A stretch of DNA of 64,000 nucleotides from Salinilacustrithrix flava (lineage in GTDB: Bacteria; Actinomycetota; Acidimicrobiia; Acidimicrobiales; Salinilacustritrichaceae). Positions within the stretch are counted from its first letter, which is position 1; the number at the start of each line of letters is the position of its first letter. The notes beneath the pieces were generated by a model that was not told where the DNA came from, made no database searches, and saw only the letters and a program-made list of their open reading frames with translations. Positions 28,146 to 37,132 of the stretch are shown here, one piece after another. The stretch covers positions 434,001 through 498,000 of the forward strand of contig NZ_CP133888.1 in NCBI RefSeq assembly GCF_041228405.1, written 5' to 3'. Position numbers and translations under genes: made by a program.

Positions 28146-29507
28146 GTGCAGGACTTCGACCTCGTCATCGTCGGCAGCGGCTCGGGCAACTCCATCCCCC
28201 CGGAGCTGGACGGCGCACGCATCGCCATGGTGGAGCGGGGCATCTTCGGCGGCACGTGCCTCAACGTGGGGTGCATCCCCTCGAAGATGTTCATCTACGC
28301 CGCCGACATCGCCATGCACGTGCGGGAGTCCGAGCGCTACGGCGTGAAGGCCTCGGTCGAATCAGTGGACTGGCCGTCGATCGTCGACCGGGTCTTCGGC
28401 CGCATCGATCCGATCGCCGCAGGCGGCGAGCGCTACCGGGCCGAGGACTGCGAGAACATCACGGTCTTCCGGGGCAGCGGCGCCTTCGTCGACCACAAGG
28501 TCCTCGAGGTGGACGGCGAGCAGCTGCGGGGCGAGAAGTTCCTGCTGGCGGCGGGCGCCCGGCCCTACGTCCCCGACGTCCCCGGGCTCGACGAGGTCGG
28601 CTACCACACGTCCGACACGGTGATGCGCCTGCCCGAGCTGCCGAAGCGCATGGCCGTGCTGGGCGGGGGCTACATCGCCACCGAGCTCGGCCACGTCTTC
28701 GACGCCTTCGGCACCCACGTCTCCATCCTCAACCGGGGCCCGAAGCTCCTCCGCTCCGAGGACGACGACATCTCCCGGCGCTACACCGAGCTGGCCGCCG
28801 GCCGCTTCGACCTCCACCTCGAGACGGCGGTGACCCGGGTCGAACGCACCGGGTCCGGCTCGATCCTCGTCCACCTCCTGCACGACGGGCAGGAGTCGAC
28901 GCTCGAGGTCGACGAGCTGCTGGTGGCGACGGGCCGGGTGCCCAACAGCGACCAGCTCGCGGTGGAGCGCACCGGTGTCCGCACCGACCCGTCCGGTCGG
29001 GTCATCGTCCACGAGGACCTGCAGACCGACGTGGAGGGCATCTACGCCCTGGGCGACCTCACCAACCACTTCCAGCTCAAGCACGTCGCCAACGCCGAGG
29101 CGCGCGTCGTGTTCCACAACCTGGCCAACCCCGACGACCCGTGGCGCATGGACTACTCGATCGTCCCCCACGCGGTGTTCGGCAACCCGCAGGTCGCGTC
29201 GGTCGGCATGACCGAGCACGAGGCTGCGACCGACGGGGTGCCGTTCGTGACCGCGATCAAGGAGTACGGCTCGACGGCGTACGGCTGGGCCATGGAGGAC
29301 ACGACGTCGTTCGTGAAGCTGGTGGCCCACGCCCAGACGCGCCGCCTCCTCGGCGCCCACATCATCGGGCCCCAGGCCTCCACGCTGATCCAGACCCTCA
29401 TCCAGGGCATGCGCTTCGGTCGGACCGTCGACGAGATGGCCCGTGAGCAGATGTGGATCCACCCAGCCCTCACCGAGGTGCTGGAGAACGCCCTGCTCGA
29501 CCTCTGA
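28146..29507 (+). CDS. mtr: Mycothione reductase
   Basis: 453 residues. A class I pyridine nucleotide-disulphide oxidoreductase that reduces mycothione to mycothiol with NADPH. FAD motif GSGSGN (10-15), redox disulphide GGTCLNVGCIPSKM (C38, C43), NADPH motif GGGYIATELGHVF, second FAD motif YALGDL, and C-terminal catalytic His439 in WIHPALTEVLENALL. The missing second Gly-Ala of the usual GGGPAG FAD motif and the IHPALTE tail are typical of mycothione reductases. GTG 28146 is preceded by TAGAGA and 7 bases, probably leaderless. Confidence 0.93.
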   Translation: MQDFDLVIVGSGSGNSIPPELDGARIAMVERGIFGGTCLNVGCIPSKMFIYAADIAMHVRESERYGVKASVESVDWPSIVDRVFGRIDPIAAGGERYRAEDCENITVFRGSGAFVDHKVLEVDGEQLRGEKFLLAAGARPYVPDVPGLDEVGYHTSDTVMRLPELPKRMAVLGGGYIATELGHVFDAFGTHVSILNRGPKLLRSEDDDISRRYTELAAGRFDLHLETAVTRVERTGSGSILVHLLHDGQESTLEVDELLVATGRVPNSDQLAVERTGVRTDPSGRVIVHEDLQTDVEGIYALGDLTNHFQLKHVANAEARVVFHNLANPDDPWRMDYSIVPHAVFGNPQVASVGMTEHEAATDGVPFVTAIKEYGSTAYGWAMEDTTSFVKLVAHAQTRRLLGAHIIGPQASTLIQTLIQGMRFGRTVDEMAREQMWIHPALTEVLENALLDL

Positions 29508-29535
29508 TCAGGCCGCTTCGGAGCGGGCTCTGGGG

Positions 29536-30024
29536 TCAGGCGCTGGTCGCCCAGATGTCGTTGCAGCGCTCGCACACATCGTCGGGGATGACCCCGGCGC
29601 GCATCAGCAGCGCGAACGCCTTGCACCCCAGGCACAGCGCGAAGGCCGCTTCGAGGAACGCGGCGGTGGCGAGCATGCCGAGCGCGACCTGGGCCGCGCC
29701 CCACTGACCGGCCAGGACCAGCACGAGCGCGGTCACGGAGAAGGCCACGCCGATGCCCTGGGCGAAGCGCTTCGGCGGCCCGGGCACGAGCCTGGGCGGC
29801 CGGTCGAGCGCCGGGGTCAGGACCCGGGTGACCAGCTGCCCGAGGGGACTCAAGGTCGGACCGGTGAGGACCCGGGCCACGAAGCCGTAGGCGATGACCG
29901 CCACGAGCCAGCGCAGATCGAGGGCGATGGCAGCCACGGACATCGTGACGACCCCGGCGGCGACGAGGCGGGCGGAGACCTCGTTGACGGGGTCAGGGAA
30001 GGAGAACAGCTCGGACGTCGGCAT
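29536..30024 (-). CDS. DUF4395 membrane protein
   Basis: 162 residues from ATG 30024; the upstream frame is a shadow of the aldehyde dehydrogenase gene. The sequence has FPDPVNEVSARLVAAGVVTMSV, about four membrane helices, and the family-typical C-terminal CLGCKAFALLMRAGVIPDDVCERC with a CxxC and a further CxxC-like pair. DUF4395 proteins are often encoded beside thiol redox or sulphurtransferase genes; here mycothione reductase lies 28 bases away, convergent. A role in membrane thiol chemistry is an inference. Confidence 0.8.
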   Translation of the reverse strand: MPTSELFSFPDPVNEVSARLVAAGVVTMSVAAIALDLRWLVAVIAYGFVARVLTGPTLSPLGQLVTRVLTPALDRPPRLVPGPPKRFAQGIGVAFSVTALVLVLAGQWGAAQVALGMLATAAFLEAAFALCLGCKAFALLMRAGVIPDDVCERCNDIWATSA

Positions 30025-30095
30025 GAAGATCGGCTCCGGGGTGGGGGTGCTGCCTGCAACACCCCCACCGTGTCGGATCTTCCGCCCCGTCCCCC

Positions 30096-31466
30096 TCAGG
30101 CGGTGGAGGGGCCGATCCAGACCTGCTGGGCGTTCACGAACTCGTGGATCCCGTGGGGGCCCAGCTCGCGCCCGTAACCGGAGCGCTTGACGCCACCGGA
30201 TGGCAGTCGGGGGTCGGTCTTGACCACGCCGTTCACCGCGACCTGCCCGGCCTCGATGTCGGCGGCCATCCACTCGCCCCGCTCGGTGGATGTCCACACC
30301 GACGCCGCCAGCCCGTAGGGCGTGTCGTTGGCGAGGGCCAGCGCCTCCTCAGCAGAGCCGACCCGCAGGACGGCGGCCACGGGACCGAACGTCTCCTCGA
30401 CGCAGGCGGTCATGCCCGGCTCCACGTCGGTGAGGAGCGTGACCGGGTAATAGAAGCCGTCGCCGTCGGGGAGCTCGCCGCCGAGCCGGCACGTCGCGCC
30501 GGCGTCGATGGTCTGGCGGACCTGGCGGTGCAGGTTCTCGCGCAGGTCGTCCCGGGCGATGGGGCCGATCTGGGTCGTCTCCTCGCGCGGGTCGCCCACC
30601 ACCAGCGCAGCGAAGCGCTCCTGCAGGAGGTCGACGAAGCGGTCGTGGACGCTGTCCTCGACGATGATCCGCTTGGCGGCGATGCACGACTGGCCGGCGT
30701 TGATGATCCGCATGGTGGCGATCGCCGCGGCCGCGGCGTCGAGGTCGGCATCCGCGAGCACGATCGCCGGGTCGGAGCCGCCGAGCTCGAGCACGGCGGG
30801 CTTCAGCTCGGCCGCAGCAGCCGCGGCGACCGCGGATCCGGCACGCTCGGAGCCGGTGAAGGAGATCGCCCGGATGCGAGGATCGGCGATGGCAGTGGCC
30901 ACGTCGTCGGTCTGCAGGGGCAGGTTCTGGAAGACCCCGGGCGGCGCGCCCACCGCCTCGAACACCTCGGCGATCGCCGCGGCGCAGGCGGGGACGTGGG
31001 GGTCGTGCTTCATCACGCACGTGTTGCCGGCCATGAGCGCCGGGGCGCAGAAGCGGAACGCCAGCCAGAAGGGTGCGTTCCACGGCAGGATGCCGAGCAC
31101 CGGCCCGATGGGCAGGTACTGCACGTAGCTGGAGGTGGCGTCGGACTCGATGACGTCGGTCGCCAGGTACTCCTCGGCGTGCTCGGCGTAGTGCTCGGCG
31201 GCCCAGGCCGCCTTGTTGACCTCGCCGCGCGCCTCGGTGATGGGCTTGCCCATCTCCTCGGTCATGAGCAGCGCGAGCCGCTCGATGTCCTCGCGCATGC
31301 GAGCTGCGACGGCGCGCAGCACCGCGGCCCGCTCGGCGAAGCTCCGACGGCGCCAGCCGTCGAAGGCCTCCTGGGCACGGCCGAGGGTGGCATCCAGCTC
31401 GCTCCGGTCGGCGGCGGGCAGGGTGTGCAGCTCGGACCCCGTCGTCGGGTCGATGACGGTCAGCAT
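30096..31466 (-). CDS. doeC: Aspartate-semialdehyde (succinate-semialdehyde-type) dehydrogenase of ectoine degradation
   Basis: 456 residues. ALDH superfamily: GILPWNAPFWLAFRF, FTGSERAGSAV for NAD(P) binding, catalytic Glu in LELGGSDPAIV, catalytic Cys in NAGQSCIAAKRI, and EETFGPVAAVLR. By position as the last gene of a doeB2-doeD-doeA operon it is the DoeC step, oxidising L-aspartate semialdehyde to aspartate. From sequence alone a GabD-type semialdehyde dehydrogenase is equally possible. ATG 31466 overlaps the doeA stop by 7 bases, with AGGAG upstream. Confidence 0.85.
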   Translation of the reverse strand: MLTVIDPTTGSELHTLPAADRSELDATLGRAQEAFDGWRRRSFAERAAVLRAVAARMREDIERLALLMTEEMGKPITEARGEVNKAAWAAEHYAEHAEEYLATDVIESDATSSYVQYLPIGPVLGILPWNAPFWLAFRFCAPALMAGNTCVMKHDPHVPACAAAIAEVFEAVGAPPGVFQNLPLQTDDVATAIADPRIRAISFTGSERAGSAVAAAAAAELKPAVLELGGSDPAIVLADADLDAAAAAIATMRIINAGQSCIAAKRIIVEDSVHDRFVDLLQERFAALVVGDPREETTQIGPIARDDLRENLHRQVRQTIDAGATCRLGGELPDGDGFYYPVTLLTDVEPGMTACVEETFGPVAAVLRVGSAEEALALANDTPYGLAASVWTSTERGEWMAADIEAGQVAVNGVVKTDPRLPSGGVKRSGYGRELGPHGIHEFVNAQQVWIGPSTA

Positions 31467-32644
31467 GGGAGCTCCTCTGGACGGTCGGCGACGGTGAAGT
31501 CCTGGTCGAGGGTGAAGAAGGACGCGATGCCGTCGGCGGTGACGCGGATGGTGTCGGAGATGCCGACGGTCTTGTCCCCGTCCACACCCCACATCCACGG
31601 GATGACGTGGAAGGTCATGCCCTCCTGCAGGACGGTGTTGTCGCCGGGCTTGATGGACTGGATGTAGCCCTCGTCCCAGCTCGGCGGGAAGGCGATGCCG
31701 ATCGAGTAGCCGGCCCGGGTGACGAGCTCGGCGCCGATCTCGTTGGCGACGATGATGGATCGGACCAGCTGGTCGAAGTCGGAGATCGTCATCCCCGGCC
31801 GCACCGTTGCGTGCATCTCCTCGATGCACCACTTCATGCGGTCCTGGGCCCGCTGCATGGAGTCGCTGAGCTCGCCGATGACGGCGGTGCGCATCATGGC
31901 CGTGTGGTAGCGGCGGTAGCAGCCGCCGACCTCGATGAACACGTGCTCCCCGGGCTGGACCGTGCGGCCCTCCCAGGTGGCGTGGCCGATCATGGTGCGC
32001 GGGCCGGAGGTGATGTAGGGCATCACGGCCGGGAACTCGCCGCCGGCCCGGAACATCGCTGCGCTGACCTCGGCGGCGATCTCGTTCTCGGTGATGCCCG
32101 CCTGGCACGCAGCCAGGCCGGCCCGCATGCCGGCCTCGGTCGCCTTCGCGGCCCGCTTCATCACGTCGATCTCGAGCGGCGACTTGGCGATGCGCCCCTC
32201 CTCGACGATCCCGTAGCAGTCCTGCAGCCGGCCGTCGCGGAAGGCGTCGGCCATGCGGTCCTGCTGGTAGGCGGGGAAGAAGTAGCTGTTGCGCTCGTAG
32301 CCGATGGCCTTGCCCTCGAGGCCGAACTCGCGCAGCGACTCGACGAGCAGCTGGATGGCGTCGCCGGTGTCGGAGTACGTCCGGGTGAGCTCGACCCAGG
32401 TGCGCTCGATGACGTTGGACTCCTCCATCGCCCGGGTGATCGTGAAGGGCTCGCCGTCGAGCGGGACCACCAGGGCCTGGAAGAAGGAGTAGCCCGTGGT
32501 CTGGTAGTCGGTGAGGTACATGAGGTTGCCCGGCGCAGTGATGACCACCGCGTCGAGCAGGCGCTCCTCCATCCGCTCCCGCAGCTCGCGGATGCGCAGC
32601 TCGTACTCCTCGAACGGGAAGAGCATGTCGTCGCGTGCCCTCAC
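31460..32644 (-). CDS. doeA: Ectoine hydrolase (M24 pita-bread fold)
   Basis: 394 residues from GTG 32644, which overlaps the aminotransferase stop as GTGA. N-terminal creatinase-like domain (LDAVVITAPGNLMYLTDYQTTGYSFFQALVVP) and C-terminal pita-bread domain (RAGGEFPAVMPYITSGPRTMIGHATWEG). The usual M24 metal ligands are not evident (IEVGGCYRRYHTAMMRT replaces the D-x10-D region), fitting a metal-free creatinase-type hydrolase. DoeA opens the ectoine ring to N-alpha-acetyl-2,4-diaminobutyrate. Confidence 0.88.
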   Translation of the reverse strand: MRARDDMLFPFEEYELRIRELRERMEERLLDAVVITAPGNLMYLTDYQTTGYSFFQALVVPLDGEPFTITRAMEESNVIERTWVELTRTYSDTGDAIQLLVESLREFGLEGKAIGYERNSYFFPAYQQDRMADAFRDGRLQDCYGIVEEGRIAKSPLEIDVMKRAAKATEAGMRAGLAACQAGITENEIAAEVSAAMFRAGGEFPAVMPYITSGPRTMIGHATWEGRTVQPGEHVFIEVGGCYRRYHTAMMRTAVIGELSDSMQRAQDRMKWCIEEMHATVRPGMTISDFDQLVRSIIVANEIGAELVTRAGYSIGIAFPPSWDEGYIQSIKPGDNTVLQEGMTFHVIPWMWGVDGDKTVGISDTIRVTADGIASFFTLDQDFTVADRPEELPC

Positions 32645-33903
32645 GAGGCGCTCCACGTGGCGTCGATCGCTGCCTCCAGGATGTCGAGGCCCTCGGTGAG
32701 CTCGTCCTCGGGGATGGTGAGCGGCGGGATCAGCTTGATGACGCGGCCGCCGGTGCCGCACGGCCCGATGAGCAGGCCGCGCTCGAAGCACTCGCGCTGC
32801 ACGTCCTTCGCGTAGGCGCCGTCGACCACGTCGACGGCCTGCATCATCCCCCGGCCCCGCACGTCCCAGCCGTGGTCGGCGCGTGCGTCGGCGAGGGAGC
32901 GCAGGCGCTGGCGCATGATCTCACCCTTCTCGGCGACCTGGTTCATGAGGGTGTCGTCGGTGAAGTAGCTCAGGGCCTCGGTGCCCGCGACGAAGGACAG
33001 GCCTTGCCCGCGGAAGGTGCCGGTGTGCTCGCCCGGCGACCAGTGCTCGTCGTGCTCGGGCTTGTTGAGGTTCATGGCGAGCGGGGTACCGAAGCCACCG
33101 ATGCCTTTGGCCAGGGTGACGATGTCGGGGTCCAGGTCCATGCCGTCGAAGCTGAAGTAGGAGCCGGTGCGCCCGCACCCGGCCTGGATGTCGTCGATGA
33201 TGAACAGCGCCCCGACGTCGCGGGCGAGGTCCTGCACGGCGTGGAGCCACTCGGGCGAGGCCACGTTCACGCCACCCTCGGCCTGGATGACCTCGACGAC
33301 GAACGCCGCAGGCGGCAGCAGGCCGCTCGAGCTGTCCTCGAGGGCCGCCCGGTAGCTCTCCAGCCCCTTCAGCCCACCGCCGGCAGCGGTCTCGAAGGGC
33401 AGGCGCACGACGTGCTCGAGGGGCACGCCGGCCGCCTGGCGGAAGACGTCGTTGGCCGTGAGGGCGAGGGAGCCCAGCGTCATCCCGTGGAAGCCGTGGC
33501 TGAACCCCACGACGTGGGGCCGACCCGTGACCTTGCGGGCCAGCTTCAGTGCGGCCTCGACAGCATTGGTGCCGGTGGGACCCATGAACTGCATCTTGTG
33601 GTCCATGCCGCGGGGTTCGAGCACGACCTCCGCGAAGCGCTCGATGAAGTCGCGCTTGACGTCGGTGTGGGTGTCGAGGCTGTGGGCGACGCCGTCGCGC
33701 TCGAGGAACTCGATCATCGCCCGCTTCATGCGCTCGTCGTTGTGCCCGAAGTTCAAGACGCCCGCACCGGCGAAGAAGTCGAGGTAGCTGCGGCCGTCCT
33801 CGTCGTGCATGCGGGCGTTCTTCGCGGAGGTGAACACCGTGGGGTAGGCGCGGCAGTACCCGCGGATCGCCGACTCCCACTGCTCGAAGGCCTCGTTGTT
33901 CAC
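32641..33903 (-). CDS. doeD: Diaminobutyrate aminotransferase of ectoine degradation
   Basis: 420 residues from GTG 33903 with AGGAG upstream and GTGA overlap with doeB2. Class III PLP aminotransferase: GPTGTNAVEAALKLARKVTG, FSHGFHGMTLGSL, IIDDIQAGCGRTGSYF and the PLP-binding Lys in TLAKGIGGFG. It is very like EctB-type diaminobutyrate-2-oxoglutarate transaminases. In this operon it would run in the catabolic direction, 2,4-diaminobutyrate to aspartate semialdehyde. No ectA or ectC lies in the window, which argues against a biosynthetic role. Confidence 0.85.
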   Translation of the reverse strand: MNNEAFEQWESAIRGYCRAYPTVFTSAKNARMHDEDGRSYLDFFAGAGVLNFGHNDERMKRAMIEFLERDGVAHSLDTHTDVKRDFIERFAEVVLEPRGMDHKMQFMGPTGTNAVEAALKLARKVTGRPHVVGFSHGFHGMTLGSLALTANDVFRQAAGVPLEHVVRLPFETAAGGGLKGLESYRAALEDSSSGLLPPAAFVVEVIQAEGGVNVASPEWLHAVQDLARDVGALFIIDDIQAGCGRTGSYFSFDGMDLDPDIVTLAKGIGGFGTPLAMNLNKPEHDEHWSPGEHTGTFRGQGLSFVAGTEALSYFTDDTLMNQVAEKGEIMRQRLRSLADARADHGWDVRGRGMMQAVDVVDGAYAKDVQRECFERGLLIGPCGTGGRVIKLIPPLTIPEDELTEGLDILEAAIDATWSAS

Positions 33904-35087
33904 GTCGTGCTCCTGTCTCTCATCTCGGTTTCGGGAAGCGGTGCCCCGGCGAGGCGGGCGTAGATGCGCACCACGGGGGCGATCAGGTCGTCGTTGAAGT
34001 CGTAGTGCGGACTGTGGCACGAGGCGTCGTGGCCCTGGCCATCATCGGCGCCGACGAGCGCGAAGGCGCCCGGCACCTCGGCGAGGTAGTAGCTGAAGTC
34101 CTCCGACGCCATGATCGGCACCGGCGTCGAACCGGCGTGCCAGCCGTCGCCGAGCTCGTCGGCGAGGACCGCCCGCATCTCGGCGGCTGGACCGGGGTGG
34201 TTGACCGTCGGTCCGTAGCGACGCTGGTGCACGACCTGGGCCCGGCACCCGTGACCGGCCGCGACGTGGTGCGCCACCTCGTCGATGAGGGCGCCGACCT
34301 CGTCGCGGGCGGCCTCGTCGGCGATCCGGATGCTGCCACCGAGGCGGGCCGAGGCCGGCGTGACGGTGGCGGCGCTGGGCGCGTCGATGGACGTGACCGC
34401 GACGACCGTGGGCTGCTGCGGAGGCAGGCGCCGGCTCACCACCTGCTGGACGGCGACGGTGATGGCCGCGGCGGCGAGCACCGGGTCGCGCGTCGCCTCG
34501 GGCTGGCTGGCGTGGCCGCCGACGCCCTCGACGAGGATCTCGAAGGTGCCGTTGCCGCACATCACCGTGCCGTCGGGGCACACGGCCTGGCCGAACGGGA
34601 TGGCGGGCCAGTTGTGCCAGCCGAACACGACATCGACGCCGTCGAGGGCGCCGTCCTCGATCATCCCGCGGGCACCGTGGCCGCCCTCCTCGGCGGGCTG
34701 GAAGAGGAGCGTGACCGGTCCGGGCAGCGCATCCTCGTGGTCCCCCAGCCAGCGGGCGGTGCCGAGGAGCGTGGCCGTGTGCCCGTCGTGGCCGCAGGCG
34801 TGCATCATCCCGTCGACCTGCGAGGTCCAGGTCGCCCCTGTCGCCTCGTGCACCGGCATGGCGTCGATGTCGGCCCGCAGGGCCACGTGCCGTCCGGTGG
34901 CGCCGGCGGCGAGGGTGGCGACCGTGCCGGTGCCGGCGCAGTCCCGCCAGGCGATCCCGAGCCGGTCGAGCTCCTCGCGGATCGCCGCTGCCGTCCAGGT
35001 CTCGCTCCAACCCAGCTCCGGTCGCTGGTGCAGCCGACGTCGCAGATCTGTTGCGTCCTGCACGACGGTGTTCCAGCTGGTGCCCAC
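33900..35087 (-). CDS. doeB2: N-acetyl-diaminobutyrate deacetylase (M20 amidohydrolase)
   Basis: 395 residues from GTG 35087 with GGGAG upstream. M20D amidohydrolase: RRRLHQRPELGWSE, RADIDAMPVHE, MHACGHDGHTATLLG, FQPAEEGGHGA and SEDFSYYL. It is the first gene of the ectoine operon, removing acetate from N-alpha-acetyl-diaminobutyrate (DoeB2-type function). M20 sequence alone would also suit hippurate or auxin-conjugate hydrolases; the operon decides. TACGGT about 30 bases upstream may be the operon -10. Confidence 0.85.
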   Translation of the reverse strand: MGTSWNTVVQDATDLRRRLHQRPELGWSETWTAAAIREELDRLGIAWRDCAGTGTVATLAAGATGRHVALRADIDAMPVHEATGATWTSQVDGMMHACGHDGHTATLLGTARWLGDHEDALPGPVTLLFQPAEEGGHGARGMIEDGALDGVDVVFGWHNWPAIPFGQAVCPDGTVMCGNGTFEILVEGVGGHASQPEATRDPVLAAAAITVAVQQVVSRRLPPQQPTVVAVTSIDAPSAATVTPASARLGGSIRIADEAARDEVGALIDEVAHHVAAGHGCRAQVVHQRRYGPTVNHPGPAAEMRAVLADELGDGWHAGSTPVPIMASEDFSYYLAEVPGAFALVGADDGQGHDASCHSPHYDFNDDLIAPVVRIYARLAGAPLPETEMRDRSTT

Positions 35088-35171
35088 TGCGCTCCCAGAT
35101 CGTTGCTCGGTGCCGGGACCGTAGCGCTCGCGGGCCCGTCGGGATCTCGCGAACGCGCTGCTGTCGGCCTG

Positions 35172-35996
35172 TCAGCCGTCGTCGATCTCCGTGACGAAGT
35201 CGATGAGCTGCTCGACAGCGCCGACGAGGGGTGGGAACAGGTCTGCGTAGGTCGTGACGCTGGCCAGCAGCTCTCGCCAGAACGCGCCCGGGTGCTGGCC
35301 CGGGCGGCCGATGCGGGCGAGCACGCCTTCCTTCCACGGCTCCCCCATCGGGACGTCGGGCCATGCCTCGATCCCAGCCACCGACGGGCGCACGGCCTGC
35401 CACACGTCGACGTAGGGGGTGCCGGTGACGAGCACGTGGGGGTGCTGCACGGTGGCAGCGACCCGGGACTCCTTGGAGCCCTCGACCAGGTGGTCGAGCA
35501 GCACACCGAGGCGTCGGGTCGGACCGGGCCGGAAGTCGCGCACGACCGCGCCGAGGTCGTCCATGCCGTCGAGGCGCTCCACGACGATGCCCTCGTGGCG
35601 CAGGTCGTCGCCCCAGATCTTCTCGAGCAGCTCGGCGTCGTGCACGCCCTCGACGAGGATGCGGCTCGCCCGAGCGACCCGGGCCTCGTGGCGCACGGCG
35701 ATCGAGCCGGAGGCGGAGATGCGGCGCTCGGGCTCGGTCGGGGTCGCCGACCCGAAGACCGGGTGGCAGGCGACGCCGTCGATGGCGAACTCACCGGGCA
35801 CCACCGTGAACGTGTGCACGTACCCGGTGCGGTCCTTCACCTGCAGCTGGGAGTTGAGGAACCGCTCGACCGCGCCGACGGTGCCGGTGGGAAGGTGGGT
35901 GATCTGCGTGCCGTGCACCGCGCCGATGACCGGATACCGGCGAGGGCGCGGGTCGAGGTCGACGGGCTCCATCGAGCGGCGGGCCGGGCGGCGCAT
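35172..35996 (-). CDS. DUF3097 protein
   Basis: 274 residues from ATG 35996. It matches the actinobacterial DUF3097 family: ILVEGVHDAELLEKIWGDDLRHEGIVVERLDGMDDLGAVVRDF and LLDHLVEGSKESRVAA, where the acidic motifs EGxxDAELxE and DHL resemble a Toprim-like metal site. A nucleic-acid role is an inference. TACCCT lies 6 bases before the ATG, indicating a leaderless mRNA. It diverges from the GGDEF gene and lies 84 bases upstream of doeB2 on the same strand. Confidence 0.82.
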   Translation of the reverse strand: MRRPARRSMEPVDLDPRPRRYPVIGAVHGTQITHLPTGTVGAVERFLNSQLQVKDRTGYVHTFTVVPGEFAIDGVACHPVFGSATPTEPERRISASGSIAVRHEARVARASRILVEGVHDAELLEKIWGDDLRHEGIVVERLDGMDDLGAVVRDFRPGPTRRLGVLLDHLVEGSKESRVAATVQHPHVLVTGTPYVDVWQAVRPSVAGIEAWPDVPMGEPWKEGVLARIGRPGQHPGAFWRELLASVTTYADLFPPLVGAVEQLIDFVTEIDDG

Positions 35997-36055
35997 CCCC
36001 CGAGGGTACGGAATCCCCGGACCACGGTCGGGGAGGGCGATGACCCGACCGGAAT

Positions 36056-37132
36056 GTGGCATCTGACACGATCGTGCCATCCCGGGAGGGCCGCACGGCT
36101 CTGGTGCGCCGGCCGGCGCGCAGGCACCGTCATGAGGTGGACGACGCAACCGCCGGATCGGCGAACGAACCGGCCGGCGGAGGAGCGGCGCACGCCCGCG
36201 CGCTCGAGGCCGAGGTCCGCAGCCTGCGCGACCAGGTGGCTCGACTCGAGGCCAGCGAGGCCGAGTGGCGCACGCTCGTGGAGACGCTGCCCCAGATCGT
36301 GTGGATCACCCGGCCCGACGGCTGGCACGAGCACTTCAACCGCCAGTGGCTCGAGTTCACGGGCCTGACGCTCGAGGAGAGCCTCGGCGACGGCTGGAAC
36401 CCGCCCTTCCACCCCGAGGATCGTCCCCTTGCGTGGACGCTGTGGCAGGAGGCGACGTCGACAGGGACGCCGTACGAGATCGAGTACCGGTTGCGGCGCC
36501 ACGACGGCGTCTACCACTGGATGCTGGGCCGGGCACTGCCTCTGCGCGATCGCGACGGGAAGATCGTCAAGTGGTTCGGCACGTGCACCGACATCGACGA
36601 GCTCAAGACAGCCCAGGCGCACGTGGCCGAGCTGGTCGTCGAGCTCGAGCGGCGCGCCGACCACGACCCGCTCACCGGTCTCGCCAACCGGGACCTGCTG
36701 TTCCGCCAGCTCGAGCTGATGCTCCGCCAGCGGCGGCGAGTGGGGGTCGCAGCTGCGTTCGTCGACCTCGACGAGTTCAAGGCCGTCAACGACCGGCTCG
36801 GCCACCACGTGGGCGATCGCCTGCTGGTGCACGTGGCCAGGCAGCTGGCATCCGCGGTGCGCCAGGGCGACGTCGCCGCTCGGATCGGCGGCGACGAGTT
36901 CGTGGTGGTCGGCGAGGCGGACGACGAGCACGATGCCGAGCGCTTCGGCCAGCGCCTGCTGGGAGCCCTCGGCGACCGGGTCATGGTCGACGACCGGTCC
37001 GTGCCCGTCGCCGCCAGCATCGGGGTGGCCTACATCGCCCCCGGCGATCACGCGTCGCCGGACGAGGTGCTGTCCCGGGCCGACGCCCGCATGTACCAGC
37101 ACAAGCGGCGTCGCAACCTCAGGGGAGGATGA
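36056..37132 (+). CDS. PAS-GGDEF diguanylate cyclase
   Basis: 358 residues if GTG 36056 is used; the true start may be later (GTG 36074 or 36137). A short coiled coil (RALEAEVRSLRDQVARLEASEAEW) leads into a PAS domain with a PAC motif (about 70-185; YRLRRHDGVYHWMLGRALPLRDRDGKIVKWFGTCTDI). The GGDEF domain (about 195-355) has an intact RIGGDEFVVV active site and an RxxD inhibitory site (RQGD) five residues before it. It makes the second messenger c-di-GMP and should be product-inhibited. There is no membrane helix, so it is cytosolic. It overlaps the convergent gene by 14 bases. Confidence 0.88.
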   Translation: MASDTIVPSREGRTALVRRPARRHRHEVDDATAGSANEPAGGGAAHARALEAEVRSLRDQVARLEASEAEWRTLVETLPQIVWITRPDGWHEHFNRQWLEFTGLTLEESLGDGWNPPFHPEDRPLAWTLWQEATSTGTPYEIEYRLRRHDGVYHWMLGRALPLRDRDGKIVKWFGTCTDIDELKTAQAHVAELVVELERRADHDPLTGLANRDLLFRQLELMLRQRRRVGVAAAFVDLDEFKAVNDRLGHHVGDRLLVHVARQLASAVRQGDVAARIGGDEFVVVGEADDEHDAERFGQRLLGALGDRVMVDDRSVPVAASIGVAYIAPGDHASPDEVLSRADARMYQHKRRRNLRGG

